A stretch of DNA of 64,000 bases from Lepiota brunneoincarnata (lineage: Eukaryota; Basidiomycota; Agaricomycetes; Agaricales; Agaricaceae). Positions 1-11,841 of this stretch are shown one piece after another. Location of the stretch: the NCBI GenBank assembly GCA_023014365.1, contig JAEBUN010000036.1:186001-250000 (forward strand), read 5' to 3'. The stretch's first letter is position 1. Every line of letters starts with the position of its first letter. The notes under the pieces were generated by a model. It had not been told where the DNA came from. It made no database searches and saw only the letters and a list, made by a program, of their open reading frames with translations. A program made the position numbers and the translations under genes.

Positions 1-437
1 CTCCGAGTATGCGATTCACCACTTCCAGAGTCAACCGCGACTTGCAAATCTGCTGCGTAGCGATCTTGGAACGACCGGCGCTGGCTGATTTCCAGCGCCA
101 CAGAACGCAGTTGTGTTGCTATGCCATAGAGGCTGGGATTGGGTGACCTGCTTTGCGGTGACAACCCACAGATGATTCGTGCAAGGTCGTGTTGGTCTGT
201 GTCCGCGAGCGACTGGAATGGAAGGGACGGTTTGCGCCCACGCGCGGAGAAAGGAGGCGAAGGCGGGTGGGCAATTCTCGTATGACAAGTTCATCAATTG
301 GGGTTGTGAAGATGACCTCATTGTTCGGGGAAGGGGAACTGATGGCGGGTTCGTATCACATCTGAGGGCGGCAAAGTAGAGGCACAGAGCGGGACCTAGT
401 CGGAGACGTCAGAAGGGTCGACATTGACATTGAACTT

Positions 438-584
438 CTAAACTTTGAACGTGCCTGCAATCATCACGTCCGCCTCTGCACCGCTGAGAACATCCGCATC
501 AAGCAGCCTTTCGAGCTTGGCCTGAGTCAAAGAAGACCTGAGATAGCTATGGAAAGCATCTTGAATGAGTTGTTCCGAAAGCAT
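438..584 (-). CDS. Small hypothetical ORF, possibly one exon
   Basis: An ATG-initiated 48-codon reading frame runs on the minus strand and ends at a TAG. Its composition looks protein-like: it starts MLSEQLIQDAF and contains leucine-rich, acidic stretches. I do not recognise the family. It could be the first exon of a minus-strand gene running towards position 1, because a longer minus frame (321 to 31) lies downstream, but I cannot connect the two with convincing splice signals. The CDA promoter at 1263 is on the other strand, so the two genes would be divergent. Chance ORF is a real alternative. Confidence 0.22.
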   Translation of the reverse strand: MLSEQLIQDAFHSYLRSSLTQAKLERLLDADVLSGAEADVMIAGTFKV

Positions 585-1262
585 AAAGATGAGTTTAGGG
601 GATGAGGGGAGCTATGTGCGGGGGAGGAGAGGCTCCAATTCACCCCCCGCATAAAAAGCTAGAGAGTGGCACTGAGCCGTGCGCGTGAGAACTGGGCCCG
701 ATGCACCGCCCTCGGCCTCAGATGTCTCACGGCTGTTCCCCGCAGCGCAGAGCTTTCAAGGAAGCAAAGCAGAGATGTGCGCGCTCGTTCCCCGGTCTAT
801 GTTGTGATAGGTTTGAAAGGGGGCTTGTACATGGGCCTGTTTCTGGCCAAAACCGCTGGCCCCTGCAGTGCATTGATAAGGTGTTGGACTGAGCGGGGCC
901 TTTGACTGACGATATGCACCGCTTTGCGTATCAAACCTTGGTAGTTCACTGTATTTATAGGTATGTACTATGTAGGTCCGACCCCACATATCTTAGTCGG
1001 ATGGGAATTTAACTTTTCAAGGGCGGAATGATAGAATGATAGCCTATGATGAATGTCCCCGTCCCTGCATCGACTAGTGCGGACATTCCCAAATCAAGGT
1101 GTTTATCAATCTGGCTGACCAATGACCGGGCAGGGTGGCTGCGGCATCAGCTTACGAACCGAATTTATCTCTTGGCATACCGTCCTTGAATACATTTACG
1201 CGCTCGCCCTTCACTTCCCAGTCCGATCCAGAGCGGGCATAAGGGGTTCCCAGGAGCACATG
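585..1262. other. Intergenic stretch, no gene recognised
   Basis: I see no splice-supported gene here. Short frames on both strands overlap each other and resemble no family. The stretch probably holds upstream regulatory DNA for the chitin deacetylase that follows and, if real, for the small divergent ORF at 438-584. Confidence 0.5.
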
Positions 1263-1269
1263 TATAAAA
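1263..1269 (+). promoter_or_regulatory. TATA box of the chitin deacetylase gene
   Basis: The string TATAAAA lies 185 bp upstream of the ATG at 1454. It is followed by a pyrimidine-rich tract (about 1310-1440, CTCTCT/CCCC/TTTT runs), which is common at fungal transcription starts. Position and strand fit the gene that follows. The assignment is inferred from motif and spacing only. Confidence 0.5.
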
Positions 1270-1453
1270 TCTGAGCGTTGGCAGTTTTTTTTGTGGGCGT
1301 CGTTTTCCGGTATCAGTCTCTCTCTTTTCCCTAACCCCTTTATCCACCCCCTTTGACTCCTCGAGTCGTTCCGCTCTCTTTGAACCCCTTCCACTCGTTT
1401 TGAATCCTCAACACCTACGCTCGTTTTTATTTTTTGTGTAATACACTCAAGAC

Positions 1454-2835
1454 ATGTTGTTCTCCAAGCTCTCCGTCATTCTCACAACCCTCGCTGCTGG
1501 TGTCTTTGCAGCACCCCATAAAAGGGCCCCTGCACAAGTTATCACCTCGTGTACTAAACCAAATACCGTCGCTCTGACTTTTGTGAGTGCACACAAGTCG
1601 TTGTTCTGGCTGTTAGAGACGACGAAAGGCTGACAAGTGGGGGATGTCGGGATGTGATTAGGATGATGGGCCGTTTTGGTATCTGTAAGTAGTGGCGGGC
1701 TTGTTCAATCCTTGTGAGATTGTTATTCGAAGCCTCGATGATTTATAGATACGACATCAGCAAGACTTTGTTGGCGCACAATGCAAAGGGGACATTTTTC
1801 TTCAGTAAGTCCTCACGGCGTCCGTACTCTGTCCTGGTTTACTGACCGAGAATCGGTAGACGGCAATAATTGTAGGGTCGATTGGTGGATTCAACTTTGC
1901 TTTTTTTTTGTTCATCGAAGCAAACAGTCGAATGCATCTACTCCGAGGCTAATGCCAAACGTGTCAAGTATGCCTATGACAAGGGACACCAAGTTGCATC
2001 GCACACCTGGGGTCACGAGAACTTGACTACGCTTACCTGGGATCAAATTCATGATGAGATGTGGCGTGTCGAGGGTGAGGAATAGATTATTGACAACAAC
2101 GCTCAGAGGTTGATTGAATCAATAGAGGCTCTCATCAAGATCACGGGTACAAGGCCTGCTTTCATGCGTCCTCGTGAGTATCAAAAAACCCCTACCATCC
2201 TCCCCTGCTCTTTCCCTGACTGTGCCGCTTTTTTTCCTTCTTCTAGCTTATGGGGAATACAATAATATGGTTCGTGATGCGTCTGGAATCCGTGGTCAAA
2301 CTATCGCTCTGTGGGACTTTGAGTAAATGAGTTTATTGCCCAAATCTTCTCGAATTCCTTGCTAATGTCCGTTCCTTAGCACTCGTGACTCCTTGAATGC
2401 AACCGTCGCAGAACAGAAGGCCGCTATCAATGCCCTAGTTGCACGCCATCCTAATAATGTCATTTCTCTTGCCCATGAGGTCCACGGTTCGTGGGTTTGC
2501 CATCTTGATATTGTATAACAGCTTATCTTTCTTTACTATTCTGTTAAAAGTCACTAGCGCGCAAGTTTCATTTTCTTTTATGAGAGACGGCGAGGCTCAA
2601 AGCTGATTGATACACTCTTTTCTTTTTCTATTCTACTAGGCACGAGGTTCTCCCCTACGCTATTCAGAAACTCCAGGCTGCCGGGTATCGCCTCGTCACC
2701 CTAGCAGAATGCTTGGGCAAACCGGCGTACCAGTGGGTTGGGACCCCGCAAGCGCGTGATGTGAGTTTATTTATTGTTTGAGAGGAAGTGTGTCCTAATG
2801 GTGGTTTTTCCCCGCAGTCCACCTGGCATTGTTAA
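1454..2835 (+). CDS. Secreted chitin/polysaccharide deacetylase (CE4, NodB fold)
   Basis: Predicted to remove acetyl groups from chitin in the cell wall or outside the cell. I read ten exons: 1454-1582, 1662-1684, 1749-1804, 1860-1871, 1928-2074, 2126-2173, 2247-2322, 2380-2490, 2640-2760, 2818-2835. They total 741 nt, or 246 residues. The N-terminus MLFSKLSVILTTLAAGVFAA is a clear signal peptide. All five NodB motifs are visible: TF-DDGP (split by intron 1), SHTWGH, RPPYG, DTRDS and LAHEVH. An in-frame TAG at 2083 is not a break; it lies in a 51-bp intron (2075-2125) whose removal gives MWRVEEAL, the expected family sequence. The exon junction at 2490/2640 is the least certain; a 7-nt micro-exon near 2562 is an alternative. 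Length is typical for short basidiomycete CE4 enzymes without a GPI tail. Confidence 0.88.
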
Positions 2836-4381
2836 TGGGGTGGAACTTGTTTACGGCTTCATTGGACTTGTAAATTGGACAATGGTAGTTGACGTTGTGG
2901 ACTTTCCTACGATTCTGTTAATCAGATGTATTGGACTTCTTCGTAGTTGATATTGACATAGGTATAGACGATGAAATATACTGTAAGCGATGCTTTTACA
3001 GCCTTCTTCGCAGGCTGTGCTTTCCCCCATTTGGGAGGGAACCCGGATTCTTGCCAATTGGGTCATACACAGGTACCCGTGTATTTATTGCTGCATCTTC
3101 AATGCACAGCTCCAACCCCTCGCGCAGTGTGCACATGGTTCGGAGGGATTTTCTTTTTCATTGCTCATCCGGGATCTCGCCGCGCCAAGCTGGGTTCCCC
3201 GAGGTTTGTGGGGTTGTGTTTGGTCGTGTGCCACTGCCCAGCATGCTTGCAGAACCAATGTCTCTACAGGACAAGTAAGAGCGGAGCTCCAGAGGAGAGA
3301 CAAGGGCCCAGCTCAATTGCATGGGCATCATTATAAGGAGTCAGAAGCACAGGCGTTGTGGAACCAACCCAGGATCTGCCCCTATCTCTATTTTTGCCTT
3401 ATTCACGTCTTGCTGCCAGCCCTTTAGAATACAATATGACGGTCTATAATAATATATACAGGCTACTACGGCAACACAATCAGACAACCCTGGACATGAT
3501 CACAAATGCAGAAATAAATAGACAGTGGTCTAGCGAGCGTTGCATAGCGCTAGGAAGCAAGCCTTTGGACCTTGTATGGTGTTGGGAAAGCGGGTATTTA
3601 GACGTTGGAAGAAATGCCACAACAGGTACAAGAGCAGGCATTTAGAGGTTATACGGAAGTCATAGGCAAGCATTTGCACGGAAGTGGAGTCGAGTGACTT
3701 TTGGGACCTCCGGGGGACAGGGGTAGTGGGGAGCAAGGCGTTGCATGCCACGATGCGAGCGGCTGCTGTTGGCGTTGTGTATCCAAGGGAAGTTCTGGGA
3801 CGTACACGTACAGCAGCAGAATATTCCCTAGAGGCCAGGGGTCCTAGCGAGAGAAAAAGGGAGGAATGAGGGTGGCAACGGTTTTATCCGCCATGATCAC
3901 CATCGGTGGTGGTGGCGCGATGACAGCCGCGGAACGTGCAGCAGAGTTTGGGAGCGAGAGAAAGCGCGCGCACGCATGAAAGAGCCCCGGGGCGCAGGGT
4001 TCGAGTTGAGAGGGTGTGTGTTGTAACTGTGTGGCACCTGGGGGGCGGAGTACAGCCCCGGGTTGGCCTACAGAGCGCGGAGGTGGGGTGACTTGTTAGG
4101 GTGATAGGGCTGGAAAGGGCTGGTTTGTGTCGCCATCGAATTTGCGAGGGCCCCCCAGCGAGGGGCAACAGCGAGGGGGAAGGGGCGACGCGGGGTCACG
4201 TTACCGAGCACGGGACCTGTAAATCTGTGTCGATTTACTTAGGGTTAGGGTCAGCGGGCTGTGCCTCCTCAACTAGAATCTAGACAGCCTTGGGTCGACT
4301 TGTTACCGTTCCCACTCTCCTGGCTATACTGGGAAAGATAGGTGCATTGCGCATTGAGGCACTCTTCTCGCCAGTCCTTCG
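2836..4381. other. Intergenic, no gene recognised
   Basis: About 1.5 kb with several overlapping short frames but no recognisable protein family and no consistent splice pattern. A two-unit TTAGGG string occurs at 4239-4250 but is too short to be called a telomeric repeat. Confidence 0.5.
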
Positions 4382-5867
4382 ATGTCATCTCGGCCCAGGA
4401 ACACTCGCGAGACATGGGTGCATAGTAAACATCATACAATAACGCCGTCCGGTCAGTCCAGTGCCAGACAGCCTTCGGGACGGGAGTTGCTCAACTTCTG
4501 ACTCGCCATCAGGCATTAGCGCTCGCCCAAGCAGTGCCGGGAGTCGTAGCTATCCGAATGACCTAGGTGGGGCTCGCTCTGCCACCTGCTCCACTCTCTC
4601 AATGTCCTCCTCAGGCTCAAGCTCGAATCATATGAGAACAGGCTCCAAGTTATCCCCGAGTCCCAGCAGCAAGTCATTATCACTTGAGCGCAAGTTTCAC
4701 CGACACTCTTTTCTACGCCACGCAATAACCCTCCTTCCCAGCTCTGGGCATACCACACTACGACGACTGGATAAACAATGGGCTGAACCCAACTTGGGAA
4801 CCTTACATTTCAACCAGTAAGTCCCATAGCCTTTGTTATTGAGGTGATTTACGAATTGGATCATCCAGTGCCATCCATGACCAACTCATTGCCGGTCACC
4901 GGGGAGACGAGAGGCTCTCTCCCTCTCCTTCCTACCTACTTAAGTACGCACTTTCCGCTCGTCGCTGCTCTCAGGCTAACCATATTGTGCCATCGCTGTC
5001 TTCAAGATCCGCCCCTGGATCCCGGTTCACTGACCTTGCTCTCGCCCACAACATCCCCCATCCTTCCATCCGCTACTGGCGTTTCTCCCCTTATCAAAGA
5101 TTTGAACATCGATGACTCCGTCCTGAGTCCATCAGACTCCCAGTGGGAAAGGGTTGGGGAAGTCCTGCCCCATCATGTTGAACAGGATGTACTCATTGAC
5201 CCATTATCCGATGCCCAGGCGCGACCCTCTTATTTGGATAATCTAAAGTCTCTACAACAGCCCCTACTCCCGGGATATGAGTGGCAGGATGAAAGTAACG
5301 TCATGAGAGAATATGACGAGTCTCTTTTTAGTGAGCTTGGCGCGTTGCCTCCCTTCGGACCTTCACGATCTGCACTCTGGGCTATTTCAGGAGTTCCCTC
5401 TCTATCAGCAGGGGGGGTCTACGATACCTGGTATTCATCACCCTCGTCTTCTGCATCCCCAAGTACAAATAAAGGTTCCTCTACAAGTTCAGAGGGGACT
5501 GGGAGCGGGGATGGCAAGACTTACAGTTGGATGTCGGTTGCAAATGATGGGATGGAAAGGAAAGCGGGGGGGCGTACGTTTGAGGAGATCCTTGCTTCTG
5601 TGCAGAGCAAGCGGAGGAGAATAACGGGCCACCATACCTGTGAAATCTGTCATGATCAGTTCACGTCCCGACAGAACCTCAAGAGTAAGTTCCCCGCCAT
5701 GAATTTTTATTCAACGTTTTGACTTCGAAACAGATCACATGAATTCGCATTATCGGATTAGCCCCTATGTCTGTTCGGAGTGTAGGAAAACTTTCGGGCA
5801 TTCGAGGTCGCTCAACAGACATCGTAAGAAGGGACATGGCTTCCTGCCAGGCGACCAGACTTCATAG
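4382..5867 (+). CDS. C2H2 zinc-finger transcription factor
   Basis: A nuclear DNA-binding protein by prediction. The C-terminus carries two tandem C2H2 fingers: CEIC-x12-H-x3-H followed by CSEC-x12-H-x4-H, then a short tail GFLPGDQTS and TAG at 5865. An intron at 5685-5733 splits the first finger before its histidines (…QNLK|NHMNSH). Upstream is a long Ser/Pro-rich region with acidic patches (IDDSVLSPSDS), typical of activation regions, and a basic KRRR cluster just before the fingers. I start at the ATG at 4382 (MSSRPRNTRETW), with introns proposed at 4452-4512 and about 4818-4870; an additional frame change near 4660-4741 implies another intron whose donor I could not fix. The C-terminal half is secure and the N-terminal exon borders are not. 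Confidence 0.75.
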
Positions 5868-6135
5868 CTCTGGAATATATTCTGGTATATTTCGCATAGT
5901 TTTTATGTACAATAGTTACGGACACGTTGCTCCGCGTCTACTAATATTCACACACTGTCACCTCATGCAGTGCGTCTGCCGAACAAGGATTCAAACGTAA
6001 TTAATCCTGTACAGCACATGATTCCGCATTCCACTGGTACTTCCCTCCTCCACGCGTCAATGTCCATTGATCACTCGCCCACCAACCAATTAACCTGAAA
6101 TCTGCGGCATGGGAGACACCTGAACCGGTATCGAA

Positions 6136-6858
6136 ATGACCATTCGCAAGCATACTGATTTCCCTCCTGCAGAGGACCCAGACTCTCCGGACCCGGTTTC
6201 CCAGGGACCGTCGGGTAGTTCTGCTTCCAACACTGGGGCTGCGGGAGGAGTGAGGTCTCACGGCAGTAACGATGGAACGCAACCCAGGCAGAAGGAGCCG
6301 ACCGTAGGCTATTATTTTCTCTGAAATGGCCGTTGAGGACCTGACCTACCCACTACACAGCAATACATGACGGGAAAGCATGCAATCACATTGGCCGACC
6401 GACACGATTTCCTCAGGTTCCATCATCATCATCATCACCCTATCCTTTTCCGATCCCACCGCTACTACTACTAGGTTTGAAAAGAGCGAGACATGATAGT
6501 GGGCCAACTCCCCGACCTCGTTTAGCCGCCGAGCCATATCCTGGACCGTTATCCGGTCACTACGGTGCTGGATCCCAGGGGCCTAGTCGGACAATACCCT
6601 TTCCTGGATCTAGTGTTCTCCCCCACAGCCGAGACCCCAAAGGCAAGATGGTCAGTTGCCCGTCCGGCCGACAGGTAAGGCATCTGATGTACCTGCCATT
6701 TGCACTCAGTTACTGACGAAAACTAAGCCCACAAATCAACGTCGTCCAGTGAGACCCTCACCGACTTCACCTCCAGGTTTGTGTCATCGAATTACCTACC
6801 TTTCTCCATCGCTTATCTGGGATTTAATAAGCCCACTTCAATAGGTTCCCGCCAGTAG
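6136..6858 (+). CDS. Possible Ser/Pro-rich exons upstream of NACHT A
   Basis: An ATG frame (MTIRKHTDFPPAEDPDSPD) rich in Ser, Pro and Gly runs to about 6320. A second stretch at 6477-6675 contains a basic KRARHD element followed by a Pro-rich segment, and a third short exon follows a gtaagg donor at about 6676. The exons can be joined by plausible splice sites but the final frame is ambiguous. These may be the disordered N-terminal exons of NACHT A, since NACHT B has a similarly placed disordered N-terminus with a basic SHKRKQ element. It could instead be an independent small gene or non-coding. Confidence 0.35.
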
Positions 6859-6944
6859 CTTATCCTTCTACCCGTCCTGACCTGCGAGGTATTTCGTGTT
6901 ACGGTCCTATAAAACAAATGACCAAATTTTAACTCATTTGCAAG

Positions 6945-9255
6945 GCCATGTCGAACCCAACAAGACGAGACGTACAGGATATTTTCACGGAGCGCGCGAT
7001 TTCGTTGTAAAGGACTCAACGATGATTGAAAACAGTCAACGTACAGAGGCATGTAGATGATACAGGTACGTGTATTTGGATAATGGAGAAACCAAGCTGA
7101 GCAAGGCCATTACAGTTCTGCAGTGGCTTTCGACTCGTATCATACCTGGGGCGATTTACGATTCTTATGCACGCTATCCTCCTCCACGATGCCATCCAGG
7201 TACACGCAGCACGACCCTAGGACTTCATTCAGGAGTGGTTGGGGAGCGTCTTCGACGGAGAAGAAGAAACTCTTGTGGCTGCATGGCCCCGCCGGTGTCG
7301 GCAAATCTGCAATTATGCACACCCTTGCCGAGATGGAATCCGAGTCGGGTCGCCTTGGTGCCACCTTCTTTTTCTCACGATCTGAGAAACAAAATGATCT
7401 CCAGGCGGTGCTTCCTACAATAGCGTATGGCCTGGTGGTCAAGATCTTGCCCTACCGTACATATATTCAAGACCGAAGAAATTCCGACCCGACATTTCTT
7501 GACAAGGGGCTGAAAGATCAGTTCAGGACGCTTATCACTGAACCTTTCGCACAACAATCAATATCTGGCAACAGGCCAAAGACATGGACGATCTTGATCG
7601 ACGGCCTTGATGAATGCCAAAGCCCGGAGGACCAGTGCAAGATCATAGAAGTCCTTAGCACATTTGTTAGCAAGCACCCTGCGGCCCCCTTCATATGGGT
7701 GGTGGCAAGTCGAACGGAGTCTCACCTACAAGCCCTTTTCGAGCGCCCGAATATTCAACTGGCTCATTTGCAGCAGGAAATACTCATTGATTCCGAGGAG
7801 GGCCGCCGCGATGTTCAACACTATCTGGATCATTCATTCTCCGAGATTCGCCAGAAGTTTCCTAATCACCTTCCGACAGATACAAAGTGGCCAACAAAGC
7901 AGCAGCTTGATCAGATCACAGGCATAGCGGGGGGATATTTTCTCTTTGCATCGACTGCCATTCGATTCATCGAGAGCACCGACTTCGATGATCCGGTATC
8001 CCAATTAATTCGCATGCTCGCTGTCACGGAGGGATCGAGTTCCTCTTCTGGAAAGCATCCGCTTACACTCCTCGACATAATATACACTGAAGTTCTTTCT
8101 TTGGTCCCCGATGATGTTCTCCCTACCACAAAGCGGATCCTTGGATACTTGCTTTTGCCTAATTTTGGCTCTCTTCGCCTCCTGTGCAATCTACTTGGAC
8201 TGGGACAGCATGAGGCTTATAGCGCTGTTCGAAGGCTCCATTCCGTGCTGAAGATCCCACCCCTCATGTCCGCTGATACGATGCCAATTTCATTTCTCCA
8301 TGGCTCATTTTCAGACTATCTCAAAACTCCTGCTCGATCCCATCGGTTTTGTGTTGATGTCGAAAAAGCATGTAGGGAGATGTGGAACCATTGTTTCAGA
8401 ATCGTGCTACAGGCTGATGTGATCATGCCAAGTAAGTCTCCAAGCTGTTCACTGCTGGTTAATGGCAACATTTTTAACCGGTCCTCAGCCGATCCATTAT
8501 GGCACGGAGCATTCAGTATCACTCGTTCGTGGGGTTATCAAAATGCCGACCTCGATAAGGAATTGGCAGTAGAGCTCTGGGTTGAGGCGAGATGGCGATG
8601 GATGCACCTCCTATTGCCCGATTGTGATTGTGATAATCCAACATCCTCCCAGCCCCGACTTCTCCTCACAGTATCCGAGCGGATTCAGGTTTTCACTCAA
8701 ATTAATTTCGGTCAACTTATATGTGAACCCGTACGAGATAACTCTTTCCATTATTTTTCTTTATGTTCCTGGTTGCTCAAGCACTGGCATGTGCGTATGC
8801 CCCACCCGATTTTTTTTCGTCACCGTGCTTACCACTATGACTAGGTCGCGCCTGAGGAGTTCCAAACAGCTGGCTTTGTACAAAAGACCACACTTTATGA
8901 ACTTGACCTTCAGAAGATTGTTGTGACGAACAGGAAGATGGTGTTCCATACCGCTTCCAATAATCTGGGCTATCACTTACGAAGTGAGTGGTAGTTTTCT
9001 CCCCTTTAATTTGGGTTTAGCTCAAATTGGGTTCAGTATGGCAGTGCCAACGATCCTGAAGGCCTGGCTAAAATTTTGGATAAGGTGCGAACACACAAGG
9101 AACGGACGCCTTCAACGACTGCTTTTGTTTTCGCGAATACTTCGTCAGAAGGCTGCGTCATATTTGAATTTGATCGTCTCGGTGGGACTACTAGCCCCCA
9201 AGGAGGATGCAAAGGGACCACCAAAGAGTTATTCTTCCTTCCGTATTTGTGTTAA
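6945..9255 (+). pseudogene. NACHT STAND NTPase, copy A, with single-base insertions
   Basis: Fungal STAND proteins of this type act as NLR-like sensors, with a NACHT ATPase switch between variable ends. An upstream exon (about 6950-7050) holds a GYF-x2-AR-x-FVV motif shared with copies B and C. The signature [15 protein letters not shown] (about 7160-7209) is followed by Walker [10 protein letters not shown] (7285-7311) and Walker B LIDGLDEC (7591-7617). Introns at 8432-8488 and 8791-8844 match those of copy B. The C-terminus ends in FFLPYLC and TAA at 9253. Alignment with copy B by eye shows extra single bases near 7223 and 7256, and one just before the donor at about 8982. With them present no single frame spans signature and P-loop. 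I infer a decayed gene; an assembly error is the alternative. Confidence 0.75.
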
Positions 9256-9361
9256 GGCACTGTTGTGCGTATCGTGCGGTGTTCATGTAGATGGCCTTTC
9301 GTGGCTTGTCTGCCACAGCCGCTTGATGGCCCTGAAGCGTTGAGATCTGAGGAAGGTGTTA
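9113..9361 (+). repeat. Left copy of duplicated NACHT 3' end
   Basis: The last exon of NACHT A and about 100 bp beyond its stop recur at about 11588-11841 with roughly 80-85% identity by eye (for example the shared strings aatacttcgtcagaag and gggactactagcccccaagg). The two copies lie in the same orientation and bracket the kinase pseudogene. Confidence 0.8.
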
Positions 9362-9475
9362 GTGCCTTTCTTCCGAATTAAACAAACAAACAAACAACGG
9401 TCACTCCGCCCGTCTTGACTCAACGATCACGATCCGAGGAATCAAGGCTCGAGAGTTCCAACTTCCAACATCCGA

Positions 9476-11343
9476 ATGACCCCTCACTTATCATTCTTTT
9501 GTCGTCTCCCCGCCATTGCAACTCGCCATGTCCTGCGGCGGTCGTTCCGGTTCATGATATCCAAGTCCGCCCACCCGCCTATCCACTCAATTACCAGGGG
9601 TTATGCACTGTCTGCGGACTTGAAGCCTTTCGACGAGCCGACAACCACTGTGCGGATCAATGACAAAGACGATGACGAAGGTTTTCTCTGACGAAGAACC
9701 ACACATGCTTACGTTGGAGGAGGGGTATGGATATTACCCCATTTCCTTGGGGCTGCTACCTGCACGACGGTAAGCTCAAGATTGTGAGAAAGCTGGGTTG
9801 GGCCGGTTATTCCAGCGTCTGGCTGGCCCGGTCGGTCGGGTAAGTCAACGGTTTTGGTTTTGGCTTATATCGATAATGAGGCGTAATTCAGGAACGCACA
9901 TCCCTCAAAATACGTTGCTGTTAAAGTTCTGACAGTCAATGCCACTGTCGGTGTCGTGGATGGGGCTCTGCGCGAACTGGACAACCTCGAGACCGTGAAG
10001 GAGAAGGCCAACTCCGATCGCACAGGTTTCAAACATTGTCTTCAACTCTATGATATGTTCCTTACAAAGAGCCACCACGGCCCCCACATCTGTCTTGTGA
10101 CCAACGTACTTGGAGAAAACTTGGATTCCTTTCGAAGGGTTTCAACCCAACGGATGCGGTGCCTTCCCGATTAATCTCTCTAAACGAATCATTAAGCAGA
10201 CACTTCTCGCTCTTAACTACCTTCACCGTGAATGCGACATAGTTCACACAAGGTACGGGCTCTTGGTCCCTTGTGTGCGATATGTAATAAGTAGCCGATC
10301 TGGGTCTTAGATGTAAAGCCCGATAACTGTCTGGTGTCCGTGGAATATGCAGACGAGGCTATTGAGCGTCTCCTCGAAGAATCACCGTCCGCTACGTACG
10401 AGCCTCGAATCGAACCTGATATATCGCCCGATCCAATCATCACAGTCAAGTCACAGCCCCTTCCTAATTTTGGTCTCAAACCCGACGCGAGCAACCTGAA
10501 CATCTGCTTGATTGATTATGGTCATGGTAAGTGATCATTCGAGTATGAACAAGTGTTTGTCTTAATGGGTCGTAGCAACGCCTCTCAATAAGCACCTCCG
10601 AGAGGAGGTTCAACCTGTGCTTCTACGTGCCCCAGAGGTTATCCTTGGCCATCCGTGGTCTACACCAATTGATATTTGGTCCGTGGGCTGTCTGGTAAAA
10701 TTAATTAATTCTTGCCTTGTGGCCGCTGACTAAATACTCTTCAAGGCGTTTGAATGCCTAACGGGTGCAGCTGTGATTCAACTCTATGAATCATCATCCG
10801 TCAGCGCTGATGAGGTCCATCTTCAAAGGATCATCGAGCTTGTTGGCCCCTTTCCCCTGAATTTTTTACAGGCTTGCTCGCGTGCGCCCGAATTTCTCGA
10901 CGAGAAAAGTGCGAACCAGGGTCTGATCCCGTCGTTGGTTAAAATCCTGACTTGTCGGAAGGTGCGCCTATTCGCGTCAAGAAAGTGTTTGAGCGTCTAC
11001 CGTATTTTGGAGGAAAAAGATATTCCTCCTGCTGAAAGCCCGTTGGGCTCACAAATGCGACTCACAAGATCACCCAAACCAAGAGTGGTCTCAGTAGTCT
11101 ATTTGGATTGAGGGAATACGCGTATCGAGTATGAGAGAGTGATAGTATATAGAGAAGAAAAGAAGATAAGATTGTTTACCTCAGTTTGTTATTTATCTGA
11201 TGGTTAGTACACCTGATCGCGATCGTTGTAAGCCCATGCTTACACCTGCTGCTGCCTTTATTCGGAAGTGTTTGACCATTGATCCTAGTGTCAGACCCAG
11301 GGCCCTTGATTTGCTGCATGATGAATGGCTCAAAGAGGTGTGA
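9476..11343 (+). pseudogene. SRPK-like protein kinase, broken by single-base insertions
   Basis: An SR-protein-kinase-like Ser/Thr kinase. The N-terminal exon (MTPHLSFFCRLPAIATR) looks like a mitochondrial or basic leader. Domains follow in order: nucleotide loop KLGWAGYSSVWLAR (about 9788-9833), VAVKVL lysine (about 9916), catalytic loop HT-DVKPDN (split by an intron at about 10253-10310), a DYGH motif in place of DFG (about 10517), APEVILG, and a C-terminal DPSVRPRALDLLHDEWL (about 11280-11330) ending at TGA 11341. Introns at about 9840-9892, 10253-10310, 10527-10574 and 10696-10745 look normal. Reading frame is lost by one extra base near 9681, 9751-9757, 10137-10139 and 10249-10251, so the gene cannot encode a full kinase as it stands. 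It sits between two NACHT 3' ends, suggesting it was captured by duplication. Confidence 0.75.
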
Positions 11344-11587
11344 GACTGGACACACTGATTTTGTAAAATGCGGGTGCAATACCTTTCCACCTCCTTATAC
11401 ACTAGCCTCTTACACTGAGGCATCCAGGTTACATAAATTATAAATTATAAATTACCAGTGATGTAGAATAACAGAACTCGATACTGTGTAAGCTGGGGGA
11501 GAGGGATAGGGCTTTCTTCAAGCCCCATTGACCCTGGGTAGTGAGGTGGAGGAGGCAGCACGGTTGGGTCACCCGGAACTGTGCACC

Positions 11588-11841
11588 TCTCGACTGTGCC
11601 TGTGTCATGCAAATACTTCGTCAGAAGCCACGTCATATTTGAGTTTGATCGTCTCTGTGGGACTACTAGCCCCCAAGGAGGATGCAAAGGAACCGCTGAG
11701 GTATTCTTCCTTCCGCATTTATACTCAGATTTGTTGTTTGTATCATGCATTATTCACGTAAACGGACTGTGTTTTTGTAGTTTGTCTGCCACAGTTGCTT
11801 CATGGCCTTGAAGTCTTGAGATCTGAGGAAGGCGTTAGGGA
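11588..11841 (+). pseudogene. Orphan NACHT 3' end (right copy)
   Basis: This matches the final exon and 3' flank of NACHT A (9113-9361), including the conserved string aatacttcgtcagaag and the downstream GAGATCTGAGGAAGG. No NACHT core precedes it. It is a partial duplicate, not a gene. Confidence 0.78.

Noticed and set aside
4239..4250. Interstitial telomeric repeat (TTAGGG x2)
   Set aside because: Only two units, with no degenerate extension on either side; too short to separate from chance.
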